Positions 16,307 to 23,396 of a stretch of DNA of 49,420 nt are shown here, piece by piece. Position numbers and translations under genes: made by a program. The notes under the pieces were generated by a model. It worked only from the letters and a program-made list of their open reading frames with translations, had not been told where the DNA came from and did not search any database. This DNA comes from CAG-488 sp051881315 (GTDB lineage: Bacteria > Bacillota > Clostridia > Oscillospirales > Acutalibacteraceae): the NCBI GenBank assembly GCA_051881315.1, contig JBJEPQ010000016.1, positions 1-49,420 on the forward strand, read 5' to 3'. Within the stretch, counting starts at the first letter, position 1; the number at the start of each line of letters is the position of its first letter.

Positions 16307-16465
16307 TTATTTTTTCAGCGATGAAACAATATATGCTCCCGAAAGAACGGCGTTTATGACGACCGCCGCAGTCAAAACGCATTTTGCCGCTTTAAGAGCT
16401 GTAAGAAGCATACAGTCGTATCTTGCCATCTTCATAAACATCTTTGCACATTTTGCTTTATCCAT
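16307..16465 (-). CDS. 52-residue membrane protein downstream of spoVAD
   Basis: A small gene with a strong ribosome site: GGGAGGTAA covers the end of spoVAD and the ATG follows 4 nt after the spoVAD stop, so the two are translationally coupled. The product starts MDKAKCAKMFMKMARYDC and continues into one hydrophobic helix (VLTAAVVINAVLSGAYIV) ending in two lysines. Three cysteines lie in the basic first 30 residues. It occupies the place where spoVAE is usually found but is under half its length and has one membrane segment, so it is not an obvious SpoVAE. Function unknown, probably sporulation-linked. Confidence 0.75.
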   Translation of the reverse strand: MDKAKCAKMFMKMARYDCMLLTALKAAKCVLTAAVVINAVLSGAYIVSSLKK

Positions 16466-16469
16466 TTTC

Positions 16470-17480
16470 TTACCTCCCGTCCGTCAGTAAAATTCCGTGA
16501 GCAATTCCGGGAATACTCTCGCCTTGAAACGGCGAAACGGCAGAAAGGAGCGCACCTGTTGCCACAACCAATACTTTATGGAGCTTGCCCTCACTCAATT
16601 CGTTCATTATCTTAGAGCACATTATACTTCCGCAGCAGCCGCATCCGCTTCCGCCGGCATGAACGTCCTGCTTATCCATATAGTACATCATAAGACCTGT
16701 ATCGTTATGCTTTTCTTTTATATCAATCGAATATTCCTTTTCAAGAAGCTGATAAAGAAGCTGAGAGCCTATCTTTCCGAGATCGCCTGTCAGAATAAGG
16801 TCGTAGTGATCGGGAGTTGTCTGCGTTTCTTTCAGAAAAGACGCAATGGTATCGGCGGCGGCAGGAGCCATTGCCGCACCCATATTGTTAGCGTCCGTGA
16901 CACCGAGATCGACCATTTTCCCGAAAATAGCTTTTTCGATTTTCGGACAGGATTTTTCTTCCTTAGATGAAATCAGAGCCGCACCGGCACCCGTTACCGT
17001 CCATTGTGCCGAGGGCGGTCTTTGACCTCCGTATTCAAGCGGAAAACGGAACTGCTTTTCGGCTGAACAGAAATGAGACGAGGTTGATGAAATTGCAAGC
17101 TGCATTTTGCCCGAATCGACAAATTCGGCGGCATTTATCATTGTCAGCACAGATGTTGAACATGCACCGTAAATTCCGATATAAGGGATTCCGAGATCAC
17201 GTATTCCGAATGCAGATCCCGTGCATTGATTTATAAGATCACCTGCAAAAATTCCGTCGATATCCTCGGCCTTTCTGCCCGATTTGTCAAGGATCAGTCC
17301 GAGGGCAACCTTCTGCAAATGGCTTTCCGCCTTTTCCCATGTGTCAAGTCCGCATCTGTCGTCCTCAAGAATCATATCGAAAACCTTTCCGAGAGGTCCC
17401 TCCCCCTCTTTCTTTCCTACAACGGACGACCAGCATATGACGCTCGGCTTAGTCTTGAAATCAATTATTCTGCCGCTCAT
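16470..17480 (-). CDS. spoVAD: Stage V sporulation protein AD
   Basis: 336 residues with the thiolase-like fold of SpoVAD: IYGACSTSVLTM and the C-terminal GSGCGCCGS stretch are characteristic. With SpoVAC it takes part in moving dipicolinic acid into the forespore and out during germination; SpoVAD binds dipicolinate at the inner spore membrane (family knowledge). It overlaps spoVAC by 4 nt and is followed immediately by the 52-residue gene. Its presence suggests the organism can form spores. Confidence 0.93.
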   Translation of the reverse strand: MSGRIIDFKTKPSVICWSSVVGKKEGEGPLGKVFDMILEDDRCGLDTWEKAESHLQKVALGLILDKSGRKAEDIDGIFAGDLINQCTGSAFGIRDLGIPYIGIYGACSTSVLTMINAAEFVDSGKMQLAISSTSSHFCSAEKQFRFPLEYGGQRPPSAQWTVTGAGAALISSKEEKSCPKIEKAIFGKMVDLGVTDANNMGAAMAPAAADTIASFLKETQTTPDHYDLILTGDLGKIGSQLLYQLLEKEYSIDIKEKHNDTGLMMYYMDKQDVHAGGSGCGCCGSIMCSKIMNELSEGKLHKVLVVATGALLSAVSPFQGESIPGIAHGILLTDGR

Positions 17481-17929
17481 TTGCCCATCACCTTTTCAAC
17501 AATAAAATAAATCAGTCCGTAGACCGAGGCGGCAGTCGTGCCGTAAAGAATAACCGGTCCTGCGATCTTGAAAATGCTTGCTCCCGTACCCATAATAAAG
17601 CCCTCGCTTTTAAATTCAAGAGCCGGAGAAACAACGGAATTTGCAAATCCCGTTATCGGAACAATCGTACCTGCGCCCGCATGCTTTGCGATTTTATCAA
17701 AAACTCCTATTCCCGTCAGGATCGCCGTAATAACAACGAGAGTTACGGAAACAAGAGTTCTGCTCTCGTCCATGCTCATACCCGATTTATTGAAAATATA
17801 GAAAAGAAGCTGTCCGAAACAGCATATCGCACCGCCGATAAGGAATGCTTTAATACAATCTATTAGGATCGGCGAATTGGGCGAAGCTTTTTTTACCATT
17901 TCATTATATTGTTTTTTTGAAATATCCAT
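17477..17929 (-). CDS. spoVAC: Stage V sporulation protein AC
   Basis: 150 residues with four or so membrane segments (IKAFLIGGAICCFGQLLFYI, VSVTLVVITAILTGIGVF, ending IYFIVEKVMGK). The N-terminal MDISKKQYNEMVKKASPNS and the central HAGAGTIVPITGFANSVVS are typical of SpoVAC, a mechanosensitive-type channel for dipicolinic acid. It is the first gene of the spoVA operon; no clear sigma-G promoter was identified in the 75 bases upstream, although a hairpin is present there. Confidence 0.93.
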   Translation of the reverse strand: MDISKKQYNEMVKKASPNSPILIDCIKAFLIGGAICCFGQLLFYIFNKSGMSMDESRTLVSVTLVVITAILTGIGVFDKIAKHAGAGTIVPITGFANSVVSPALEFKSEGFIMGTGASIFKIAGPVILYGTTAASVYGLIYFIVEKVMGK

Positions 17930-18005
17930 CTGTAAAACTCCCGTAAATTTATCGGCATAAAAGCCCGATAATATTATTTACGGTAATTTCGTATAAATAC
18001 AAAAA

Positions 18006-18035
18006 GACCGGACGATCTTTTTCAATCATCCGGTC
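18006..18035 (-). terminator. Terminator of the DapB-like dehydrogenase gene
   Basis: An 11-bp stem with one mismatch (GACCGGATGAT / ATCGTCCGGTC) followed on the minus strand by five T. Confidence 0.85.
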
Positions 18036-18051
18036 AAAAATTTTTTAATTT

Positions 18052-19077
18052 TTAAATGTGATACTCCATAGGATATGTCAGATATGAGTGAGGCTCAAGC
18101 TGATCGCAGGTAACATATCCGGCAGGTGCCGTAAGCAAGGTCGGGATACGGTTAACTATGGTAGCGCAGGTGTGCTCAACCGTTGCAGGCTTAACAACGT
18201 GGAACTCGGTGTCAGGCTCGCCTGTCAGCCACCAGTCGCACATATCTCCGTCGTCAGGTCCGTAAACCTTACCGATTGTTTCCTCCTCAACGGTGATGCC
18301 CTGCATTGTCTCAACGGTAACGACAGCGGACATACCGATGCATTTGCCTGCTTTGATTGTTTCACCGAGAGTTTCGCTGTAAATATCGTGGTCGATGATA
18401 TACGGAACATGCTTCTGCTCTATGGATTTTATCGTAAGTCCGAGCTTGTTGCAGAGCGCCTCACAGGAATTCCATGCGTAGGAAGGCTCGAACTCGGTCG
18501 GATGAGCTATCTTTGCTTCAAACTCCTCTTTTGTGAGGTTACAGCCGTGCGCCTGAGCTAGTGCAAGACCGTACTCATCAACATTATAGCTGTATGCGCC
18601 CTTGATCTTTGTAAGCTTATTGCAGCCGCTTGCCGCCATGGCAACCATATTGATCCAGAAAATATCCTGCATTCCCGATCCGGTAACAGTACAGCCGGTC
18701 GCCTTTGCAAGAGCGTCAATTTTGTTGATCTGAGCCGCAGAAGTAGTCCACGGATAAATAGCCTCTTCACAGGTCGTGATTACGTTGATACCGCGTGCAA
18801 CGCATTTTTCAACGTGATCGTAAATATCGTTTATAAAGCTGAACAAGGTGACGATAGCAACATCTGCATCGCACTCGTCAAGCACCTTGTCGGCGTCATT
18901 GGAAATGATAACACCTGTTTTTACACCAAGCTCAGCAAAATCGCCAACATCCATTCCTACGACGGCAGGGTTTACGTCGATCGCTCCTACGATCTGAGCG
19001 CCGTGCTCATAGAGATAGCGAAGCGTGTACTTCGACATCTTACCGCAGCCATACTGAACAACTTTGATTTTTTCCAT
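18052..19077 (-). CDS. NAD(P)-dependent DapB/diaminopentanoate-dehydrogenase-like oxidoreductase
   Basis: 341 residues. The N-terminal Rossmann fold begins KVVQYGCGKMSKY and continues with the DapB-type IVGAIDVNPAVVGMDVGD. The remainder resembles amino-acid dehydrogenases of the 2,4-diaminopentanoate dehydrogenase group from Clostridia (family resemblance, not proof). If so, it would take part in fermentation of ornithine or a related diamino acid, but no other pathway gene is nearby. Own promoter with a palindromic site upstream, own terminator. An AGGAGG site precedes the ATG. Confidence 0.65.
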   Translation of the reverse strand: MEKIKVVQYGCGKMSKYTLRYLYEHGAQIVGAIDVNPAVVGMDVGDFAELGVKTGVIISNDADKVLDECDADVAIVTLFSFINDIYDHVEKCVARGINVITTCEEAIYPWTTSAAQINKIDALAKATGCTVTGSGMQDIFWINMVAMAASGCNKLTKIKGAYSYNVDEYGLALAQAHGCNLTKEEFEAKIAHPTEFEPSYAWNSCEALCNKLGLTIKSIEQKHVPYIIDHDIYSETLGETIKAGKCIGMSAVVTVETMQGITVEEETIGKVYGPDDGDMCDWWLTGEPDTEFHVVKPATVEHTCATIVNRIPTLLTAPAGYVTCDQLEPHSYLTYPMEYHI

Positions 19078-19132
19078 AGAAATACCTCCTTATAATTTAT
19101 ATCCGCAGTCCTTTTGCAGATATTACAGTTTC

Positions 19133-19161
19133 ATTTTAACTCCTATATCTATCAATGTCAA
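19133..19161 (-). promoter_or_regulatory. Promoter of the DapB-like dehydrogenase gene
   Basis: On the minus strand: TTGACA (19156-19161), 17-nt spacer, TAAAAT (19133-19138). Confidence 0.75.
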
Positions 19162-19167
19162 TATAAG

Positions 19168-19187
19168 ATTGATAAATTTTTATCAAT
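19168..19187. promoter_or_regulatory. Palindromic operator candidate
   Basis: ATTGATAAATTTTTATCAAT: two 9-base inverted arms around two bases, 6 nt upstream of the -35 box. A lone half-site (TATCAAT) recurs at 19150-19156 beside the -35. The position and symmetry suit a dimeric regulator; which one is unknown. Confidence 0.45.
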
Positions 19188-19275
19188 TTAAAAGATTGTT
19201 TATAGATTGTAAATATTTGCGGAGTTTTCGAGGCTTATTCAAGTTTTCAGCCGAAAAAACCATAAAAATGAAAAC

Positions 19276-19313
19276 CGACCGCAAGCCGATCCTTTTCGGA
19301 TTACTTGCAGTCG
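19276..19313 (-). terminator. Terminator of the first dockerin gene
   Basis: CGACTGCAAG / CTTGCGGTCG stem (one mismatch) with a second small stem inside and a T-rich tail on the minus strand. Confidence 0.7.
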
Positions 19314-19338
19314 ATTATTATTGTGTTGAAGTTAAAAA

Positions 19339-20028
19339 TTAAACAAGTGAAACAGATTGGCGAAGAATTTGCAATGCGTCAAAACTGTTGATCTTTCCGT
19401 CTTCGTTCATATCTGCAATATGAAGATACTGATAGCTGATAATCTTTGAGCCGACAACGTGCTGAAGCACCAAAAGAGCGTCGGTTGAATTAACCTTGCT
19501 GTCGAAGTTTACATCACCCTTCGGCGATGCTGTCTTCACAATATTGATCTTGTATGAATCATATACAGCGGTGTTAGATTTAAAATAAACCTCAATGATG
19601 TTTTCGCCGAGCTTGTAATCTGTTTTGGGTGAAGCGTAAATATTCTGAGAAACAGCCGTGCCCGAAACAGTTTCCTTGTAGGCTACGTTCTCCGACGTTC
19701 CGTCGGAATATGTTACCTTAACAACAAGACCGTTCATGTCGATCATTCCCCTGTCGGCATAACGTGTATAATATCCGCCGTAATGCTTAAAGGAAATATA
19801 TCTGCTGTCGCTGACAAATGTGCCCAGTCCGCCGCCCTCCGGCATATCATAGTAGCCGTAATCCCAGTCAGTGCCCTGAACAAACTCAGTCTTTTTGGGA
19901 TAAGAAACTATTTTTACGCTTGTGATTTTTGCGGCGGCAGAAGCGCTGACAAGTGAAACCACACCCGAACAGGTTACTGCAATTATTGCAGCTGTAACAT
20001 AAGCTATCAAACGTTTAATTCTATTCAT
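19339..20028 (-). CDS. Secreted dockerin protein with Ig-like domain
   Basis: 229 residues. Signal peptide to about residue 32 (ending VSASAAA). Residues 35-160 resemble a bacterial Ig-like fold (VKVTYSDGTSENVAYKETV), with no catalytic motif seen. A type I dockerin follows: GDVNFDSKVNSTDALLVLQ and ADMNEDGKINSFDALQILR are its two calcium-binding F-hand repeats. Dockerins plug enzymes or adhesins into cohesins of a scaffold. The start is the ATG at 20028 behind GGAGG, not the ATG six codons earlier. It sits under a perfect-consensus promoter, so it may be abundant. Confidence 0.85.
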   Translation of the reverse strand: MNRIKRLIAYVTAAIIAVTCSGVVSLVSASAAAKITSVKIVSYPKKTEFVQGTDWDYGYYDMPEGGGLGTFVSDSRYISFKHYGGYYTRYADRGMIDMNGLVVKVTYSDGTSENVAYKETVSGTAVSQNIYASPKTDYKLGENIIEVYFKSNTAVYDSYKINIVKTASPKGDVNFDSKVNSTDALLVLQHVVGSKIISYQYLHIADMNEDGKINSFDALQILRQSVSLV

Positions 20029-20055
20029 GATATTTCCTCCGTTCATTTTTTTATT

Positions 20056-20084
20056 ATTATAACCTTTACATTCGTTTTTGTCAA
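20056..20084 (-). promoter_or_regulatory. Consensus promoter of the dockerin gene
   Basis: On the minus strand: TTGACA (20079-20084), 17-nt spacer, TATAAT (20056-20061). Both boxes are perfect matches. Confidence 0.85.
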
Positions 20085-20085
20085 A

Positions 20086-20958
20086 TCAAACTCCGCTGAG
20101 ATCGAAATCGGGAACAAATTCCTCCGACGAAGAATCAAGCTCCTGAATAAAAACATTTTCAAATCCAAGCTTTTCGGCATGAGATAAAACGATATCATAT
20201 TCTCTTTGGCTGATTTTTCGGTTTATTACAGGATATTCGCCTGCCTTTGCACAGGGCATATACTGCCCCATCAGGCTGATATATGTATCGGTCGAAAGAT
20301 TATCCTTTACCCAGTCAAGCATCTTCATCCCTTGGCTGACATTACCGGGCAGGACGAGGTGGCGGATTATCATGCCCTTTTTCATCAATCCGTTTTGGAA
20401 AACATCTTTTTCCTGCTGGCGGCGCATCTCTTTTACCGCTGCTGAACAGACTTCAAAATAATCGGCGGCCTTGCTGTACTTCTGCGAAACCGAGGGGGAC
20501 ACATACTTGATATCGGTCAAATAAATATCCACCAATCCGTCAAGTAACCTCAATGTTTCAACTCTGTCATAGCCGCCCGTATTGTAGACAACGGGAATTG
20601 ACGGTCTGTATTTTGAAAGTGTTTCGGCAAGCTGAACGGCATAATGGCTCGGACTGACAAGATTTATATTATTTGCTCCCTTGTCCTCAAGCTCCTTGAA
20701 AATATCAATAAGTCTGTCTTCGGATATATCCCTGCCGAAGCAATCTGCGCTGACTGTATAATTCTGACAGTAGACGCATTTCAGTCCACAGCCTGAAAAA
20801 AAGACTGTACCGCTCCCCTTTTCGCCGCTTATGCACGGCTCCTCCCAAAAATGCAGAGCCGCTCTTGCAACCCTGTAAGCGGAACCGACTCCGCACACGC
20901 CGAACGTTGAATCCCTGTCGATATTGCATTTTCTCGGACACTGATTGCAGATAAACAT
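20086..20958 (-). CDS. Radical SAM protein, pyruvate-formate-lyase-activase-like
   Basis: 290 residues. The N-terminal CNQCPRKC and CGVG cysteines precede the cluster motif CGLKCVYC (CxxxCxxC) near residue 57. The arrangement matches the PflX/AmmeMemoRadiSam-like group usually labelled as a putative pyruvate formate lyase activating enzyme. No glycyl radical enzyme lies next to it, so its substrate is unknown. It is divergent from the cyclophilin gene, with promoters that overlap at their -35 boxes. Confidence 0.8.
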   Translation of the reverse strand: MFICNQCPRKCNIDRDSTFGVCGVGSAYRVARAALHFWEEPCISGEKGSGTVFFSGCGLKCVYCQNYTVSADCFGRDISEDRLIDIFKELEDKGANNINLVSPSHYAVQLAETLSKYRPSIPVVYNTGGYDRVETLRLLDGLVDIYLTDIKYVSPSVSQKYSKAADYFEVCSAAVKEMRRQQEKDVFQNGLMKKGMIIRHLVLPGNVSQGMKMLDWVKDNLSTDTYISLMGQYMPCAKAGEYPVINRKISQREYDIVLSHAEKLGFENVFIQELDSSSEEFVPDFDLSGV

Positions 20959-20992
20959 ATCTCACACCTAATAATATGATAGATTATTTAAT

Positions 20993-21020
20993 ATTATATC
21001 ATAAATTTTATACTTGTCTA
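20993..21020 (-). promoter_or_regulatory. Promoter of the radical SAM gene
   Basis: On the minus strand: TAGACA (21015-21020), 16-nt spacer, TATAAT (20993-20998). Confidence 0.65.
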
Positions 21021-21042
21021 CCCGATATATATGTGTTATAAT
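21014..21042 (+). promoter_or_regulatory. Promoter of the cyclophilin-alr-ybaK operon
   Basis: TTGTCT (21014-21019), 17-nt spacer, TATAAT (21037-21042). Its -35 overlaps the -35 of the opposite promoter, so the two may compete. Confidence 0.7.
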
Positions 21043-21085
21043 AATTGAGTTGAAATGAATTATATCAAAAGCGAGGTTATCAATA

Positions 21086-21664
21086 ATGAAAAGAACAATT
21101 TCCGTTATACTGTCCTTAACGCTTTTACTTCTTTGCTTCTCCTCCTGCGGAACTAAGGGCGGACTTAAAGGCAAGCATCATGTTGAAATGATTATCAAGG
21201 ACTACGGAACCGTTAAGATTGAGCTTGACGGCGATGAAGCTCCCCTTACGGTTGAAAACTTCATTGACCTTTGCAACAAGGGCTTCTATGACGGTCTGAC
21301 CTTCCACCGCTATGTTAAGGATTTCGTCCTTCAGGGCGGCGATCCCGAGGGTACGGGCTTAGGTGGCTGCGAGAGCAGTGTTGAGGGCGAATTTTCCGCT
21401 AACGGAATAAAGAACACGATCAAGCACAAGAGAGGCGTTATCTCAATGGCTCGCAACCAGTTTGACTACAACTCGGCTTCATCTCAGTTCTTTATCTGTC
21501 TGCGTAACTCCTGCTCCACCGATCTCGACGGACAGTATGCCGCTTTCGGCAAGATCACCGAGGGTATGGAAATAATCGACAAGATCTGCGAATCCGTTCC
21601 GGAAAGCGACTGCATACCTGCGGATCAGCAGCCTGTTATCGAAACAATTAAGGTCATAGACTAA
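21086..21664 (+). CDS. Lipoprotein peptidyl-prolyl isomerase, cyclophilin type
   Basis: 192 residues. Lipoprotein signal peptide with a lipobox-like FSSC (Cys21). The cyclophilin fold follows, with active-site elements FHRYVKDFVLQGGDP and SSQFFI and the terminal AFGKITEGMEIID. It should catalyse proline cis-trans isomerisation in proteins at the outer face of the membrane. First gene of an operon with alr and the ybaK-type gene; the gap to alr is 12 nt. Confidence 0.92.
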   Translation: MKRTISVILSLTLLLLCFSSCGTKGGLKGKHHVEMIIKDYGTVKIELDGDEAPLTVENFIDLCNKGFYDGLTFHRYVKDFVLQGGDPEGTGLGGCESSVEGEFSANGIKNTIKHKRGVISMARNQFDYNSASSQFFICLRNSCSTDLDGQYAAFGKITEGMEIIDKICESVPESDCIPADQQPVIETIKVID

Positions 21665-21676
21665 GAGGTGCGTATT

Positions 21677-22852
21677 TTGAGCAGTAATCTTGATTATCTG
21701 AACAGGGTTTATCTCAAGATTGACCTTGATAAAATATGCAATAATACAAAGGAAGTAATAAAAAAAGTCGGTAAGGACACCAAAGTCATGGCGGTCGTCA
21801 AGGCGGACGCTTACGGTCACGGAGCAATAGAGGTTTCCAAGGCTCTGAGTGAAATCGGCACTTACGGTTTTGCGGTTGCAACTGTCGGAGAGGCTCTTGC
21901 ACTCAGACGTGCAGGCATCACTAAGCCGATACTTATTCTCGATTTTGTATTTCCAAATCAATTTGAAACAATCATCAGAAACGATATTATGCTCACGGTG
22001 TTCCGTTACGAGATAGCCAAGGAGCTTAACGAAGCGGCGGAGACTATGGGCACAACGGCTCATATCCACATCAAGATTGATACCGGAATGGGCAGGATTG
22101 GTTTCATACCCGACGACGAGAGCGTCGATGAGATACGCAGGATTGCTCAGCTTCCGAATGTTGAGATCGACGGAATATTCACTCACTTTGCCTGCGCCGA
22201 TGAGGCAGACAAGACCTCGATGAACGGTCAGTTCGAGAAATTCAAGGATTTTGTCGGCAAGCTTGAGGAAATCGGTATAAACATACCGATTAAACACGTC
22301 TGCAACAGTGCGGCGATCATTGACAGCAACGACAAATTTCTCAATATGGTCAGAAGCGGTATCATAACCTACGGTCTCTACCCATCCGAATTTGTCCACA
22401 AGGAAAACCTGAAAATCGAGCCTGCAATGGAGCTTCACAGCCTTGTCATCAACGTCAAGACAATTCACAAGGGCGATACGGTCAGCTACGGCTCAACCTA
22501 TGTTGCCGAAAAGCCCACGGTAATCGCAACCGTTCCCGTAGGTTATGCCGACGGATATCCGAGATTGTTGTCGAATAAAGGCAGTGTTCTCATTCACGGC
22601 AGGCGTGCAAAAATCGTCGGAATGATCTGTATGGATCAGTTTATGGTTGATGTGACCGATATTCCGGGCGTGTCGATCGGAGACGGAGTAACTCTTATCG
22701 GCAGGGACGGCAACGAGCAGATCACCTGCGAGGAAATCGGCGATATTTCGGGGAGATTCAATTATGAATTTCTTTGCTGTATAACCCGCCGTGTACCCCG
22801 TGTCTATACACGAAACGGCAAGACGATCAAGATTGTTGACTACTTAGAGTGA
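21677..22852 (+). CDS. alr: Alanine racemase
   Basis: 391 residues. It makes D-alanine for peptidoglycan with pyridoxal phosphate. The PLP lysine is in VVKADAYGHGA near residue 40, and the catalytic tyrosine in SYGSTY. CMDQFMVDVTD is a conserved C-terminal motif. The start is a TTG at 21677 with AGAGGTG 6 nt upstream; a GTG at 21668 lies within that ribosome site. The final bases run into the next gene with a 5-nt gap, so alr and the deacylase gene are coupled. Confidence 0.95.
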   Translation: MSSNLDYLNRVYLKIDLDKICNNTKEVIKKVGKDTKVMAVVKADAYGHGAIEVSKALSEIGTYGFAVATVGEALALRRAGITKPILILDFVFPNQFETIIRNDIMLTVFRYEIAKELNEAAETMGTTAHIHIKIDTGMGRIGFIPDDESVDEIRRIAQLPNVEIDGIFTHFACADEADKTSMNGQFEKFKDFVGKLEEIGINIPIKHVCNSAAIIDSNDKFLNMVRSGIITYGLYPSEFVHKENLKIEPAMELHSLVINVKTIHKGDTVSYGSTYVAEKPTVIATVPVGYADGYPRLLSNKGSVLIHGRRAKIVGMICMDQFMVDVTDIPGVSIGDGVTLIGRDGNEQITCEEIGDISGRFNYEFLCCITRRVPRVYTRNGKTIKIVDYLE

Positions 22853-22857
22853 TTATT

Positions 22858-23340
22858 ATGGCAGAAACAAAAACTAACGTTATGCGTCTTTTGGAAAAGC
22901 AGAAGATCAATTATATACCGCATTTCTATCCCCACGGCGAGGATATCCCGACCGACGGAGTGACGGTCGCAAATTATCTCGGAAAAGCTCCCGAGGCTGT
23001 TTATAAAACTCTTGTTACACGTTCGGCGTCCAAGACTTATTATGTATTTGTCGTACCCGTTGCAGAGCATTTAGACTTAAAAAAAGCCGCAAAAGCGGTC
23101 GGTGAGAAATCAATCGAGATGATAAAGCAGAGCGAGCTTCTTCCCCTGACAGGCTATGTTCACGGAGGATGCAGTCCGATCGGAATGAAAAAGAGCTTTA
23201 AAACCACCTTTCACGAGGACGTTCTTTCCCTCGACACCGTTACACTCAGCGCAGGAAGAATCGGCAGTCAGGTCGAGCTTGCACCTGCCGACATCATCAA
23301 AGCTGTCCGCGGACAGACAGCGGATATAATCGTAAAATAA
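22858..23340 (+). CDS. ybaK: YbaK/EbsC-type Cys-tRNA(Pro) deacylase
   Basis: 160 residues. It removes cysteine wrongly loaded on tRNA-Pro. The N-terminal NVMRLLEKQKINY, the VYKTLV motif with its conserved lysine, and GGCSPIGMKK are typical of the family. The start is taken as the ATG at 22858, five bases after the alr stop, rather than the GTG overlapping that stop. It ends at a strong bidirectional terminator. Confidence 0.9.
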   Translation: MAETKTNVMRLLEKQKINYIPHFYPHGEDIPTDGVTVANYLGKAPEAVYKTLVTRSASKTYYVFVVPVAEHLDLKKAAKAVGEKSIEMIKQSELLPLTGYVHGGCSPIGMKKSFKTTFHEDVLSLDTVTLSAGRIGSQVELAPADIIKAVRGQTADIIVK

Positions 23341-23349
23341 GATAACAAA

Positions 23350-23379
23350 AGACCTTGAAGTTTGATTGCTTCAAGGTCT
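23350..23379. terminator. Bidirectional terminator between ybaK-type gene and pseudokinase gene
   Basis: AGACCTTGAAG / CTTCAAGGTCT perfect 11-bp stem with T-rich sequence after it on both strands. Confidence 0.9.
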
Positions 23380-23396
23380 TTACTTATAATAAAACT

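Noticed and set aside
21479..22468. Minus-strand frame of 329 codons inside alr
   Set aside because: Fully antisense to alanine racemase with clear family motifs on the plus strand; no ribosome site or domain.
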